From: Lysinibacillus sp. FSL W8-0992
Lineage (GTDB): Bacteria > Bacillota > Bacilli > Bacillales_A > Planococcaceae
Reading direction: 5' to 3'
NCBI RefSeq assembly: GCF_038008685.1
Contig: NZ_JBBOZQ010000001.1
Coordinates: 1,922,001-1,986,000 of the forward strand
Length of the DNA: 64,000 nt
The translations under genes were made by a program, and so were the position numbers. Below the pieces are notes generated by a model. That model saw only the letters and a program-made list of their open reading frames with translations. It was not told the DNA's origin and made no database searches. Positions 45,881 through 55,767 of the stretch are shown here, in pieces; position 1 is the stretch's first letter; every line of letters starts with the position of its first letter.

Positions 45881-46119
45881 AGCAAGGAGTGAATTCCGCG
45901 GAGCAAGGAGTAAATTCCGCGGAGCAAGGAGTGAATTCCGCGAAGCAAGGAGTGAATTCCGCGAAGCAATGAGTGAATTCCGCGGAGCAAAGGGTGAATT
46001 CCGCGGAGCAAAGGGTGAATTCCGCGGAGCAAAGGGTGAATTCCGCGGAGCAAAGGGTGAATTCCGCGAAACAAGGAGTGAATTCCGCGAAGCAAGGAGT
46101 GAATTCCGCGGAGCAACGG
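45881..46119. repeat. 21-bp tandem repeat, eleven full copies
   Basis: The unit is AGCAAGGAGTGAATTCCGCGG, with variation at GGAGT/AGGGT and GCGG/GCGA, repeated from 45881 to 46111 plus a partial copy. Because 21 is a multiple of 3, long frames stay open on both strands and read as seven-residue repeats. They lack ribosome binding sites and cross other repeats, so they are not taken as genes. Confidence 0.93.
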
Positions 46120-46164
46120 TAGATCCATGCCAGTAGCGAGTCCTTCACTAATTTATGTAGTTAT

Positions 46165-46207
46165 AAAAAAATAGCATGTGGAGACATCATAATGTCCACA
46201 TGCTATT
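46165..46207 (-). terminator. terminator after the small membrane-anchored protein
   Basis: AATAGCATGTGGA pairs with TCCACATGCTATT. On the minus strand it is followed by seven Ts. Confidence 0.88.
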
Positions 46208-46221
46208 CTAACTTGTATTGT

Positions 46222-46536
46222 TTAGACTTCAGTCAATTCTACGACGACGCCAGAGCGTGCATCTGCAGCGAACTCGAATGTTTGCATTTCACCTTCGTGC
46301 ATGCGTGAAATACCACCACGATAAACAGGAATAGTCATAAATCCGTTTGTGAAATTGTCAGTTTTCATAAAAATCCAAGAACCGTCTATTGGCGAATCTT
46401 TTTTAAATTCCTTTTTTATGTTTTCAAGTACTTGTCCTGCGGGTACATACGGAGAAACTTTTTCACTGGCTTCTTTAATAATGACTGCCGCGGCGAGGCC
46501 TGTTGCAACACCAATTAAAAAATCACGTAATTTCAT
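46222..46536 (-). CDS. small membrane-anchored protein, PepSY-like (YtzB-like)
   Basis: The 104-residue protein has an N-terminal hydrophobic segment (about 5-22, FLIGVATGLAAAVIIKEA). A domain of about 80 residues ends EMQTFEFAADARSGVVVELTEV, which resembles the last strands of PepSY domains. It lies divergent to ytoP; I believe a similar small gene sits there in other bacilli, but I am not certain. The function is unknown; PepSY proteins are thought to inhibit or chaperone proteases outside the cell. AGGAGG lies before the ATG. Confidence 0.7.
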   Translation of the reverse strand: MKLRDFLIGVATGLAAAVIIKEASEKVSPYVPAGQVLENIKKEFKKDSPIDGSWIFMKTDNFTNGFMTIPVYRGGISRMHEGEMQTFEFAADARSGVVVELTEV

Positions 46537-46702
46537 GGGTAATTTCCTCCTTTTCCTATAGCTCTATTTTAGCATAGCACAAAGAAGGAAAGCACGTTCA
46601 TTGTAAAGGACTTTCATGAAATGTATCAATATTTCGACTTCTGAAATAATTATGATACAATAAGCAAGGAAGAAAATTCTACTTCGAGGGGAGAGAGTCA
46701 TC

Positions 46703-47779
46703 ATGAATGAGGAAACATTACAATTATTTAAAACATTAACTGAATTACCTGGCGCTCCAGGCAATGAGCATGCGGTGCGTGCATTTATGCGAACTGAGCT
46801 ACAGAAGTACTCAGATGAGGTAATTCAAGATCATTTAGGTGGTATTTTTGGTGTAAAGCATAGTGCAGTATCAGATGCCCCTAAAATTCTAGTAGCTGGC
46901 CACATGGACGAAGTGGCTTTCATGGTTACATCGATTACTGATAATGGATTAATTCGTTTTCAAACACTAGGTGGCTGGTGGAACCAAGTTATGCTAGCAC
47001 AACGTGTAGAAGTGTACACGAAAAATGGTGCAATTCCAGGTGTTATCTCGTCTATTCCACCGCATTTACTAACAGATGCTGAACGTGCAAAGCCAATGGA
47101 AATTAAAAATATGCTAATTGATGTTGGTGCAGACAACAAAGAGGATGCTATTGCACTTGGCGTTCGTCCAGGACAGTCAATCATTCCAGTATGTTCATTC
47201 ACACCGATGGCAAACCCGAAAAAAATTATGGCAAAAGCATGGGATAACCGTTATGGCTGTGGACTTGCAATTGAATTAATGAAAGAAGTAAAAGATGAAA
47301 AATTAGCTTCTCATTTATATTCAGGCGCAAATGTAATGGAAGAGGTTGGACTTCGTGGTGCTCAAGTATCAGCTAATATGATAAAGCCAGATTTATTTTT
47401 CGCTTTAGATGCATCGCCAGCCAATGATATGTCTGGAGATAAAAATCAATTTGGTCAACTAGGTAAAGGGACATTATTACGAATTCTTGACCGTACAATG
47501 GTAACACATCGTGGTATGCGTGAGTTCGTGTTAGATACGGCAGAATCTAATCATATTCCTTATCAGTATTTTGTATCACAAGGTGGCACAGATGCTGGCC
47601 GTGTACATACATCTAATGACGGTATACCAAGTGCTGTAATTGGTGTTTGCTCACGTTATATCCATACATCAGCTTCTATCATTCATATTGATGATTATGC
47701 TGCAGCTAAAGCACTAATCATAGAATTAGTGAAAAAAGCTGATCGTTCGACATTAGAAACGATTCGCGCTAATGTATAA
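46703..47779 (+). CDS. ytoP: M42 family aminopeptidase YtoP
   Basis: The 358-residue metallo-aminopeptidase has metal ligands in [13 protein letters not shown] (His, Asp), [15 protein letters not shown] (bridging Asp), [13 protein letters not shown] (catalytic Glu pair), [10 protein letters not shown], and the terminal His in [11 protein letters not shown]. The M42 group (glutamyl/deblocking aminopeptidases, formerly misnamed endoglucanases) forms large tetrahedral complexes. GGGGAGAGAG precedes the ATG. A short terminator follows. Confidence 0.92.
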   Translation: MNEETLQLFKTLTELPGAPGNEHAVRAFMRTELQKYSDEVIQDHLGGIFGVKHSAVSDAPKILVAGHMDEVAFMVTSITDNGLIRFQTLGGWWNQVMLAQRVEVYTKNGAIPGVISSIPPHLLTDAERAKPMEIKNMLIDVGADNKEDAIALGVRPGQSIIPVCSFTPMANPKKIMAKAWDNRYGCGLAIELMKEVKDEKLASHLYSGANVMEEVGLRGAQVSANMIKPDLFFALDASPANDMSGDKNQFGQLGKGTLLRILDRTMVTHRGMREFVLDTAESNHIPYQYFVSQGGTDAGRVHTSNDGIPSAVIGVCSRYIHTSASIIHIDDYAAAKALIIELVKKADRSTLETIRANV

Positions 47780-47785
47780 GTAAAA

Positions 47786-47813
47786 GAAAAGGTGCCTATT
47801 AGGGCATCTTTTT
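47786..47813 (+). terminator. terminator after ytoP
   Basis: AAAAGGTGCC and GGGCATCTTTTT form a 9-10 bp stem with a G-T pair and a T-rich tail. Confidence 0.7.
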
Positions 47814-47837
47814 CTATGCAAAGAAAGAGGGATTATA

Positions 47838-48359
47838 ATGGAAATAGCGATTGGGACAACGAATAAAGCGAAAATCCAGTCAGTTCAAGCAATTGTTAAT
47901 CAATATTTTGAAAAAGTAACTTTTACATATTTTAAGGCACCATCACAAGTTTCCAATCAACCAATAACTACGGAAGAAACAAGACTTGGTGCGATCAATC
48001 GTGCAAAAAATACATCGATTGCTACGGGTGCTATGCTTTCTTTTGGACTAGAAGGTGGCGTTACGGAAATAGATGGTGATATGTACGTCTGTAACTGGGG
48101 CGCTCTTACATTAGCTGATGGTACTACATATACAGCTGCAGGTGCACAAATTATATTGCCAGAAGAAATTGCCCAGGAAATAAGAGCAGGCAAGGAGCTG
48201 GGTCCGATAATGGAACAATACACTCAGCGATTAGATATTCGTCAAGGAGCAGGGGCGGTAGGTATTTTTACGCAAGGAATTGTGACTCGTCAGACGATGT
48301 TTGAGCATATTGTCTCGCTGCTTATTGGACAATATTTGTTCACATTAGCGCAAAAATAG
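47838..48359 (+). CDS. DUF84 family inosine/xanthosine triphosphatase (YjjX-like)
   Basis: The 173-residue protein begins MEIAIGTTNKAKIQSVQ, the hallmark of the YjjX/ITPA-related fold. SFGLEGGVTEIDGDMYVCNW and RQGAGAVGIFTQGIVTRQ, both DUF84 signatures, follow. E. coli YjjX removes ITP and XTP from the nucleotide pool, so a house-cleaning role is likely. GAAAGAGGG precedes the ATG. It sits between ytoP and a lipoprotein gene, outside any clear operon. Confidence 0.85.
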   Translation: MEIAIGTTNKAKIQSVQAIVNQYFEKVTFTYFKAPSQVSNQPITTEETRLGAINRAKNTSIATGAMLSFGLEGGVTEIDGDMYVCNWGALTLADGTTYTAAGAQIILPEEIAQEIRAGKELGPIMEQYTQRLDIRQGAGAVGIFTQGIVTRQTMFEHIVSLLIGQYLFTLAQK

Positions 48360-48453
48360 TGTCTTTGAACTAGTGAGAATGGAGCAGTGATGTTGCAACT
48401 TATGTAGAATTTTTTTAAAATAGAAAAAAGTTAGCAATGAAAGGAAGATAGAA

Positions 48454-48972
48454 ATGTCTCGTGTATGGCTACAAGCACTAGGATTAATGCTTTTACTATT
48501 GGGGCTTTCTGGCTGTAATCAATCGGTTGATGAACAAATTGCTAGTGGACTTCAAATAACGGAAACGGTATTTGCAGAAGAGCCAGAAGCATATACCGAC
48601 AAAATTGGTCATGTACAATTGTTTTTACCGTCAAAATTTAAAATTGATGATAGTTCAGATGCTTATAATATTTTAATATCAAAAGGAATGGACTCTTATA
48701 TTCTTTTCATCAATGATCGTGAAAAAGCCAATAGTAAACTCTATTATAATTTACTAAAAGAAGATAGCTCTAAAAAAGTCATCAATGAAACTACCTATGA
48801 AAAGGATGGTATTTTCGGTTTTGCTGCTGTTTCTAAAACGGATAATAAAGATGAATTTGAGTTAATTGTAAGCTGTGGTGGCGTAAAGATGACAACCATT
48901 TCACAAGTGAAAAATATTGAAAATAATCTTCATGAGATGACGAAAATCGTTCATTCGGTTAAGATTAAATAA
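48454..48972 (+). CDS. hypothetical lipoprotein
   Basis: The 172-residue protein has an N-terminal signal and lipobox LSGC (Cys21). The mature part is mixed alpha/beta (GHVQLFLPSKFKIDDSSDAYNILISKG), with no motif that I recognise. It is probably anchored to the outer face of the membrane. GAAAGGAAG precedes the ATG. It is followed by ytpQ with a weak hairpin between. No function is proposed. Confidence 0.75.
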   Translation: MSRVWLQALGLMLLLLGLSGCNQSVDEQIASGLQITETVFAEEPEAYTDKIGHVQLFLPSKFKIDDSSDAYNILISKGMDSYILFINDREKANSKLYYNLLKEDSSKKVINETTYEKDGIFGFAAVSKTDNKDEFELIVSCGGVKMTTISQVKNIENNLHEMTKIVHSVKIK

Positions 48973-48986
48973 TTGCATAGTTTTGA

Positions 48987-49019
48987 CCAAAGCGGTTCAC
49001 AAAATTATGTGAGCCGTTT
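48987..49019 (+). terminator. weak hairpin between lipoprotein and ytpQ
   Basis: GCGGTTCAC and GTGAGCCGT form a 9-bp stem with a loop of about 8 nt. The following TTTCATT is a poor T run, so read-through into ytpQ is likely. Confidence 0.4.
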
Positions 49020-49045
49020 CATTATGAAGAAAGGACGTGAGCTAA

Positions 49046-49867
49046 TTGAAACAAATAAAATCAGAGCAACTTGTGTCCCTATTAAAAAAGCAGTTAAGTG
49101 AGCAAAAATTTGATTTTCAATTTGACAAAAAGCAAGATAAACTACGCTTGAATCATAAAAAAATAGGCAAAGGGATGGAGCTCTCTTTACCAGGTATTTT
49201 AGCAAAATATAATGAAAAGCAAGAGGCAGCTGTTGAAGAAGTTGTCTATACAATTGAGCAAACTTTTTTGGCGATGGAGCAGGAGCAAGAGCGAGGCTTC
49301 AAAGAATCAGGGCAAATTTATCCGGTTATTCGCGCAACATCGTATCCGAAAGCTTCAAAAGAAGGACATGCATTTATCACTACAGAGCATACTGCAGAAA
49401 CTCGTATTTTCTATGCGCTTGATTTGGGAAAAACGTATCGCTTTATTGATGAATCGATGTTAGAAGAACTAAAATTAACAGTGGAACAAATACGAGAGAT
49501 GGCACGATTTTCTGTCAAGCAGCTACCAACTGTCTATAAAAAAGATGAAGTAGCAGGAAATGTCTTTTATTTTGTTAATGCAAATGATGGCTATGATGCC
49601 AGTCGTATTTTAAACGAAAACTTTTTAAAAGAAATGAAAGCAAAAATTGAAGGGGATATGACTGTATCTGTACCTCATCAAGATGTGTTAATACTAGGTG
49701 ATATTCGGAATGAAACAGGGTATGATGTATTAGCACAGATGACGATGCATTTCTTTGCGGTAGGGACAGTACCGATTACGTCATTATCATTTATTTATGA
49801 AGATGGGGAGCTTGAACCAATCTTTATACTAGCAAAAAACAGAGTAAAAAAGGAGCAAGAAAAATAA
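49046..49867 (+). CDS. ytpQ: DUF1444 family protein YtpQ
   Basis: The 273-residue cytoplasmic protein belongs to the DUF1444 family. It includes SGQIYPVIRATSYPKASKEGHAF and FYFVNANDGYDASRILNENFL. The start is TTG at 49046 with AAAGGA about 10 nt upstream. The last base of its stop overlaps the ATG of ytpR (TAATG), and both genes keep the B. subtilis order. The function is unknown. Confidence 0.85.
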   Translation: MKQIKSEQLVSLLKKQLSEQKFDFQFDKKQDKLRLNHKKIGKGMELSLPGILAKYNEKQEAAVEEVVYTIEQTFLAMEQEQERGFKESGQIYPVIRATSYPKASKEGHAFITTEHTAETRIFYALDLGKTYRFIDESMLEELKLTVEQIREMARFSVKQLPTVYKKDEVAGNVFYFVNANDGYDASRILNENFLKEMKAKIEGDMTVSVPHQDVLILGDIRNETGYDVLAQMTMHFFAVGTVPITSLSFIYEDGELEPIFILAKNRVKKEQEK

Positions 49868-50481
49868 TGAATGTATTTTACAACAAAGAGCATGTAGGAG
49901 ACGTATTATTAGTACAATTGGCAACAGAGGCGATTGTAAAAACAGAATTAGTACGCGCTGGGGATATCGCCATTTTAAAAGAAGCACAAACAGGGGAAGT
50001 AAAAGCATTTAACTTATTTAATGCGAGCAAGTATGTTCAAGTAGAGGCGCGAGGGAATGTTGAGCTTACACCAGAGTTTGTAGCACAACTTGAAGCCGCT
50101 ATTGAAAGTAATGGCGCTGCGATTAGCCTTGATGTAGATTTCACACCAAAATTCGTTGTAGGTTACGTAGAAACAAAAGAAAAACATCCAAATGCTGATA
50201 AATTAAATATTTGTACTGTAAATGTAGGTGAACAAACACTTCAAATTGTATGTGGTGCACCGAATGTTGATGCTGGTCAAAAAGTAGTTGTTGCTAAAAT
50301 TGGCGCTGTAATGCCTTCAGGAATGCTTATTAAAGAAGGGAATTTACGTGGTGTTGATTCATTTGGCATGTTATGCTCAGCGCGTGAATTAGCTATTCCT
50401 AATGCTCCATCTGAAAAAGGTATTTTAGTTTTACCTGAGGATGCAGTAGTAGGCAGCGCGTTTGAAACACCAACTCGATAA
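49867..50481 (+). CDS. ytpR: tRNA-binding domain protein YtpR
   Basis: The 204-residue protein has an N-terminal DUF4479 part (1-90) and a C-terminal EMAP/PheT-N type tRNA-binding OB domain (about 92-200): VGYVETKEKHPNADKLNICTV, CGAPNVDAGQKVVVA and FGMLCSARELAI. It resembles the N-terminal domain of phenylalanyl-tRNA synthetase beta but has no synthetase domain. It probably binds structured RNA. It is coupled to ytpQ, with AAAGGAGC upstream. Confidence 0.9.
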   Translation: MNVFYNKEHVGDVLLVQLATEAIVKTELVRAGDIAILKEAQTGEVKAFNLFNASKYVQVEARGNVELTPEFVAQLEAAIESNGAAISLDVDFTPKFVVGYVETKEKHPNADKLNICTVNVGEQTLQIVCGAPNVDAGQKVVVAKIGAVMPSGMLIKEGNLRGVDSFGMLCSARELAIPNAPSEKGILVLPEDAVVGSAFETPTR

Positions 50482-50494
50482 TTATATAAATTGT

Positions 50495-50541
50495 AAAAGA
50501 ATCGTTAGACTACCAATAGCTGGTGGTATAACGATTTTTTG
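50495..50541 (+). terminator. terminator after ytpR
   Basis: AAAAGAATCGTTA and TAACGATTTTTT enclose an inner CTACCA/TGGTGG helix. Confidence 0.85.
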
Positions 50542-50686
50542 TCTAGGTCGGGCCTATAAATACAAGTTTCTATATCATTTTTATGGTATGCTTTTTTATG
50601 TGGACATTGAACTTAGTTTTATTAGTCAATTATTGAAAACTAAAACAATGCTATAAATGAAGTGTAAGAGAAATGAGTGAAACAAC

Positions 50687-53600
50687 GTGAATTGGTTTAA
50701 AAAGAAAATTGAAAAAATTTTAAATAGAGATGAATACGAATATGATGAATATTATGAGGAGTATGAAGAACAACCGGATCACCAACAGCCGTTAAATGAA
50801 ACATCGGATACGAGACAAAAAACTTTCCGATTCCCTTTAATCGATGATAAAGAAGATATGCCTCAAGCTTCACAATCAAGAGACGTTTTTGATCAAATGG
50901 ATGACTCATATGGACAAATTGAAGATTTAACATTACCAAAACATTTAAATCATAAAATGGCAGATTCTCGTGTTTACGATATAGAGGTATCTGGTATTCG
51001 TGAATTATTAGAAAATCGTTCGAAGCGAACTGGCAGAACGACGACTACACGAAGTCAGCCTAAGCAACAGCAAGAATATCCAACTAAAGCAAGTATGGTT
51101 TTTCGCGATGCACAAGTTGAAGCTAAACCTGTTCAAAAAGAGCCAATTGTGAAACAGGAAAGTAAAGTAGAGGATATTTTACAACAGAATCGAAAACGCT
51201 TTGTGCCAACGGATGTCCCTTCACCAGTTTATGGCTTTGCAAAACCAAGCCCAATTGAGCAGTTATTAAATAAACGGAAGGAAGAACAGGAAGCCGAAAT
51301 GCCTTCTGTGGCTAAGTTTGCAAAAGAAGCGACAACAAACGAGCCTATTGAAAATATACTAGAAGAAAAAGAGCCTATCAAAGCCTCCATTGATGTCCGT
51401 GAATTGCTTGAGATACCTCGCTCTATCGAAGCGCCATCAAAGCAACCACATGCAACTGAGGAAATTGAAGCAACTGAGGAAATTGAAGCAACTGAGGAAA
51501 TTGAAGCAACTGAGCAAAGCCAATCAACGGATGAAGTGAATACGGAAGAACCTTCAAAGCAACTTATTACTTTTGAAGAAGTTGAAGTAGCTGAGCAAAG
51601 CCAATCAATGGATGAAGTATATATGGAAGCGCCATCGAAGCAACCGATTACATTTGAGGAAGTTGTAGCTGATGAGCAAAATCAAATAACAGATGACGAT
51701 AATTTGGAGCTACCTGTACCACAAACGACATCATTTGCAGTGAATTTTGAAGAGCAAATTAAGGAAGCGGTACAGCAAGAACTTGCTGTCGAGCAACTTT
51801 CTGCTGATCAGTCTGAAATTCATGTGAAAGAAGTAGTTGTGGAACAATTACAAATTGAGAATTCTACGATTCATATTGGAGAAGTGACAGTAGTCCAGCC
51901 AACTAATGAAGAGGTCAATCAAGAAATAGTAGAGGAACCATCTGTAAAGCAAGAGAAGAGTCGCATTCCATTTAATGTTTTAATGTTAAAAACAGATAAA
52001 GAGAAATGGCGAATTTCACAGCAATTAAAATCGATATCAAAAACGACTACAGAAGAAAAGCAAATTGAGAGTGCGTTTATTCGCGATAATTATGAAGCTG
52101 TAGCGTTGTCAGAAGACAAATCAACACCTTCACCTCAACCTATTGTTGAAGTAGAGCAATCAAATCAAGAGCCATCACCGAGAGAGGCAGAGACAGAAAA
52201 TATTTCTGTCATTACGATGTCACCTGTAGCAACAATGACACATGTGCCAACTAAAGAAAATATAGCGATTGAAGCCGAGGTAATGGAAGAAATTGCAGCA
52301 ACAACGTTTGTAGATAATGTTTTACCACAAGAAGAAACTACAGGTATTGAAGTTGATTCAATTGAAGAAGAATCGACACCAATGATGTTTGTAGAAAATG
52401 TTCTGCCACAAGAAGAAACTCCAGTGATTGAAGCTGGAACGATTGAAAATAAGCCAGCAATAATGATTGAAGAAAATGCTTTACTACAAGCAGAAAATCC
52501 AATAATAGAAGCTGAGCTAATCGAAGAAAATACAAACCCAGCGTCTGTGAAAAATGATGTTGTACTTGCCGAGCAAACAGAAGAAACCATTGCAATTCAA
52601 AGCATTGAAGAATCTGAAATAGTCGAGGGGAATCTTACTGATACATTGGTCATTTCTGATGTTGAAGCTATAGAAAATGAAGTTAGTCCTCCAAAGCCTA
52701 TTCATGTTTACCAAAAACCAACGGATGAATTTTTAGAGCCGCCTGAGGAAAAAACACAAGATACAGAGTGGATGGAGCAACAAGGGGACACACTAGTTGA
52801 AGCACTATCTTATTTCCAAGTGTCAGCACAAATTGAATCGATTATGCAAGGTCCAGCGGTAACTCAATTTGAAATTACAGTAAGTCATGGTACGAAGGTA
52901 AGTAAAATTCGTAACTTAGCAGATGATTTGAAACTTGCTTTAGCTGCAAAGGACATTCGAATTCAAGCACCGATTCCAGGAAAAAGCTCTATCGGAATAG
53001 AAATTCCTAACCGAGTATCTCGTGCTGTTCGTTTATCGGAAGTGACAAATAGCGCTTCTTTCCTCGACTCCGATTCACCACTAGAAGCTGCATTAGGTCT
53101 AGACTTAACAGGGAAGCCTGTGACGATTGATTTACGTAAAATGCCACATGGCTTAATTGCCGGGGCGACCGGTTCAGGTAAGTCTGTTTGTATCAATTCT
53201 ATTTTGGTTAGTTTATTGTATAAAGCTGCACCACATGAATTAAAACTAATGCTGATTGATCCAAAAATGGTAGAGCTTGCTCCGTTTAATCATATTCCTC
53301 ATTTAGTCAGTCCGGTCATTACGGATGTTAAGGCTGCAACAGCAGCGTTAAAATGGGCCGTAGAGGAAATGGAACGACGTTATCAGTTATTTGCTCATGC
53401 AGGTGCACGTGATATTACACGTTATAATGCTTTAGCAGATAAAAATAATGAGCATAGTTTAAAATTACCGTATATTTTAATTGTCATTGATGAGTTAGCA
53501 GATTTAATGATGATGTCGCCTGCTGATGTCGAGGAAGCGATTTGTCGTATTGCTCAAAAGGCACGTGCTTGTGGTATACATTTAATTGTTGCAACACAAA

Positions 53601-54115
53601 GACCTTCTGTAGATGTTATTACAGGTCTTATTAAATCCAATATCCCTACACGAATTGCCTTTGCGGTATCTTCACAAATCGATTCGCGTACAATATTAGA
53701 TGGGCAAGGAGCGGAGCGATTATTGGGACGAGGCGATATGCTATATTTAGGTAATGGCATGTCTGCACCAGTACGTTTGCAAGGGACGTTTGTTACAGAT
53801 GACGAAATCGAATCGATTATCGATCATGTTCGTGAGCAAGGCGAACCAGATTATATATTCGACCAAGAAGAACTTTTAAAGAAATCAGAAGTTTCGGCAG
53901 AGCAAGATGATCTGTTTGAGGATGTTTGCCGTTTTGTGTATGAGCAAGGTGGGGCCTCTACATCTCTTATTCAACGGAAGTATCATATTGGGTATAATCG
54001 TGCTGCACGATTAATTGATATGTTGGAATCGCATGGTTTTGTGTCGGAGGCAAGAGGCAGTAAACCACGTGAAAGCTATATTACCGAGCAAGATTTAATT
54101 GCTATGTTTGAATAA
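50687..54115 (+). CDS. sftA: DNA translocase SftA (FtsK/SpoIIIE family)
   Basis: The 1142-residue soluble DNA pump clears chromosome ends from the division septum. A short basic N-terminus (MNWFKKKIEKILN) has no membrane helices, unlike SpoIIIE. It is followed by about 680 residues of acidic, repetitive linker. The FtsK beta domain lies at about 703-800. The motor has Walker A GATGSGKS near 826 and Walker B LIVIDELADLM near 931. The winged-helix gamma domain (about 1073-1142, SLIQRKYHIGYNRAARLIDML) reads DNA polarity. It is about 190 residues longer than B. subtilis SftA because of the linker. Start GTG at 50687, with a weak ribosome binding site. murC lies downstream. Confidence 0.93.
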   Translation: MNWFKKKIEKILNRDEYEYDEYYEEYEEQPDHQQPLNETSDTRQKTFRFPLIDDKEDMPQASQSRDVFDQMDDSYGQIEDLTLPKHLNHKMADSRVYDIEVSGIRELLENRSKRTGRTTTTRSQPKQQQEYPTKASMVFRDAQVEAKPVQKEPIVKQESKVEDILQQNRKRFVPTDVPSPVYGFAKPSPIEQLLNKRKEEQEAEMPSVAKFAKEATTNEPIENILEEKEPIKASIDVRELLEIPRSIEAPSKQPHATEEIEATEEIEATEEIEATEQSQSTDEVNTEEPSKQLITFEEVEVAEQSQSMDEVYMEAPSKQPITFEEVVADEQNQITDDDNLELPVPQTTSFAVNFEEQIKEAVQQELAVEQLSADQSEIHVKEVVVEQLQIENSTIHIGEVTVVQPTNEEVNQEIVEEPSVKQEKSRIPFNVLMLKTDKEKWRISQQLKSISKTTTEEKQIESAFIRDNYEAVALSEDKSTPSPQPIVEVEQSNQEPSPREAETENISVITMSPVATMTHVPTKENIAIEAEVMEEIAATTFVDNVLPQEETTGIEVDSIEEESTPMMFVENVLPQEETPVIEAGTIENKPAIMIEENALLQAENPIIEAELIEENTNPASVKNDVVLAEQTEETIAIQSIEESEIVEGNLTDTLVISDVEAIENEVSPPKPIHVYQKPTDEFLEPPEEKTQDTEWMEQQGDTLVEALSYFQVSAQIESIMQGPAVTQFEITVSHGTKVSKIRNLADDLKLALAAKDIRIQAPIPGKSSIGIEIPNRVSRAVRLSEVTNSASFLDSDSPLEAALGLDLTGKPVTIDLRKMPHGLIAGATGSGKSVCINSILVSLLYKAAPHELKLMLIDPKMVELAPFNHIPHLVSPVITDVKAATAALKWAVEEMERRYQLFAHAGARDITRYNALADKNNEHSLKLPYILIVIDELADLMMMSPADVEEAICRIAQKARACGIHLIVATQRPSVDVITGLIKSNIPTRIAFAVSSQIDSRTILDGQGAERLLGRGDMLYLGNGMSAPVRLQGTFVTDDEIESIIDHVREQGEPDYIFDQEELLKKSEVSAEQDDLFEDVCRFVYEQGGASTSLIQRKYHIGYNRAARLIDMLESHGFVSEARGSKPRESYITEQDLIAMFE
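51452..51514 (+). repeat. 18-bp tandem repeats inside the SftA linker
   Basis: GCAACTGAGGAAATTGAA occurs three times in a row, with a fourth partial copy, and encodes ATEEIE units. Longer imperfect duplications follow (about 51511-51690, and three copies with a period of about 78 bp within 52310-52510 that include LPQEET). Confidence 0.85.
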
Positions 54116-54337
54116 GAATTGCATTGTTTTCGTAAAGATTATCTGACTTTCGTCAAAATTAGTTTTTTTAGAAAAGTTGCACATTTATCCTTGTGCATAA
54201 ATAGTGCTATAATAGACAAGATGTTTTAACATAGTACGTATTTTTCTGTACGTGTAAAGGTATTAATACCTAGTGCAAAATACGATACACCTAATAGATG
54301 ATAGATGGGATTTTGTATTTCCCGGGGGGTTTAATTA

Positions 54338-55651
54338 ATGACAGTTTTTCATTTCACAGGCATTAAAGGTTCTGGCATGAGTTCGCTTGCACAAATCTTA
54401 TTTGATGCTGGTGAACAAGTACAGGGCTCAGATATTGATAAATATTTCTTTACGGAACAGCCGTTGCGTGAACGAAATATTCCAATTTTCACATTTAATG
54501 CGGATAATATTAAAGAAGGTATGACAGTAATTGCAGGGAATGCTTTTCCTGATGACCATCCTGAATTAGTTCGAGCACGAGAAATCGGTGTTGAAATTAT
54601 TCGTTATCACAAATTTCTTGGTGAGTATATTGGCAATTACACATCGATTGCCATTACTGGCGCACATGGTAAAACTTCTACAACCGGCTTAATGGCACAT
54701 GTTGTAGGCGGCTATAAACCAACTTCTTATTTAATCGGGGATGGTACAGGTGCAGGCCATGAAAATGCTAACTTCTTTGTGATGGAAGCGTGTGAATATC
54801 GTCGACACTTTTTAGCGTATAATCCTGATTATGCGGTGATGACAAATATTGATTTCGACCATCCAGATTACTTTGCGAATATTGAAGATGTTTATGCAGC
54901 CTTCCAATCACTTGCATTACAAGTGAAAAAGGCGATTATCGCATGTGGCGATGATGAACATCTACAACGTATTCAAGCGAAAGTACCTGTTGTTTATTAC
55001 GGGTTTGGAGCTGAAAATGACTTTGAGGCACGTAATGTTGAAAAAACAACTGAAGGCACAACATTTGATGTTTTTGTGCGCAATGAATTTTATAGTACTT
55101 TCTTTATCCCATTATTTGGCGACCATGCAGTGTTGAATACATTAGCTGTTATTACACTTTGCCAATATGAGGGTATTTCATCTGAAATTATTCAAGAACG
55201 TTTAAACACGTATAAAGGTGTAAAAAGACGTTTCACAGAATCGAATATTGGGGATCATGTTTTAATCGATGATTATGCGCACCATCCAACAGAAATTCGT
55301 GCAACAATTCAATCGGCTAGACAAAAATATCCTGAACGTGAATTAGTAGCGATATTCCAGCCTCATACATTCACGCGTACCCAAGCGTTTTTACAAGACT
55401 TTGCAGACAGCCTTAGTCTGGCTGATACAGCATACTTATGCGATATATTTGGTTCTGCAAGGGAAACACAAGGTGCACTTTCAATTCAAGATTTAGCTTC
55501 TCTTATTGACGGAAGCGCTGTAATTACTACAGAAGGTATTGATGTGTTAACAAAGCATAAAGATGCAGTATTCTTATTTATGGGTGCTGGCGATGTTCAC
55601 AAGTTCCAAGATGCCTTTGAAGATGTACTTAAAAGCAACGAAACAGCTTAA
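54338..55651 (+). CDS. murC: UDP-N-acetylmuramate-L-alanine ligase MurC
   Basis: The 437-residue Mur ligase adds L-Ala to UDP-MurNAc in the cytoplasm. The N-terminal Rossmann-like motif is [16 protein letters not shown]. The ATP loop [16 protein letters not shown] lies near 105-120, the central domain has [11 protein letters not shown], and the C-terminal domain has [21 protein letters not shown] and [18 protein letters not shown] precedes the ATG. The order sftA-murC-ytxG-ytxH is conserved in bacilli. A TATAAT at 54208-54213 may be its promoter -10. Confidence 0.95.
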   Translation: MTVFHFTGIKGSGMSSLAQILFDAGEQVQGSDIDKYFFTEQPLRERNIPIFTFNADNIKEGMTVIAGNAFPDDHPELVRAREIGVEIIRYHKFLGEYIGNYTSIAITGAHGKTSTTGLMAHVVGGYKPTSYLIGDGTGAGHENANFFVMEACEYRRHFLAYNPDYAVMTNIDFDHPDYFANIEDVYAAFQSLALQVKKAIIACGDDEHLQRIQAKVPVVYYGFGAENDFEARNVEKTTEGTTFDVFVRNEFYSTFFIPLFGDHAVLNTLAVITLCQYEGISSEIIQERLNTYKGVKRRFTESNIGDHVLIDDYAHHPTEIRATIQSARQKYPERELVAIFQPHTFTRTQAFLQDFADSLSLADTAYLCDIFGSARETQGALSIQDLASLIDGSAVITTEGIDVLTKHKDAVFLFMGAGDVHKFQDAFEDVLKSNETA

Positions 55652-55675
55652 TCCGCAAGGAATAAGCTGTTTTTT
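55642..55675 (+). terminator. terminator overlapping the end of murC
   Basis: AACAGCTTA and TAAGCTGTT pair with a 12-nt loop, followed by TTTT; the murC stop lies in the stem. Confidence 0.85.
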
Positions 55676-55767
55676 CTAAAATATGAGAAGGATTTAAGTT
55701 TTATTTGTCGAAGATAAGGTAAGTAATAGTATACAGAGAGAAATTATTACTAGCAGGAGGTCTATTT

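Noticed and set aside
45759-46148. Open frames on both strands across the 21-bp repeats (129, 104 and 85 residues)
   Set aside because: They arise from a repeat unit divisible by three, have no ribosome binding site, and the minus frame runs into the neighbouring palindromic element. The peptides are pure seven-residue repeats.
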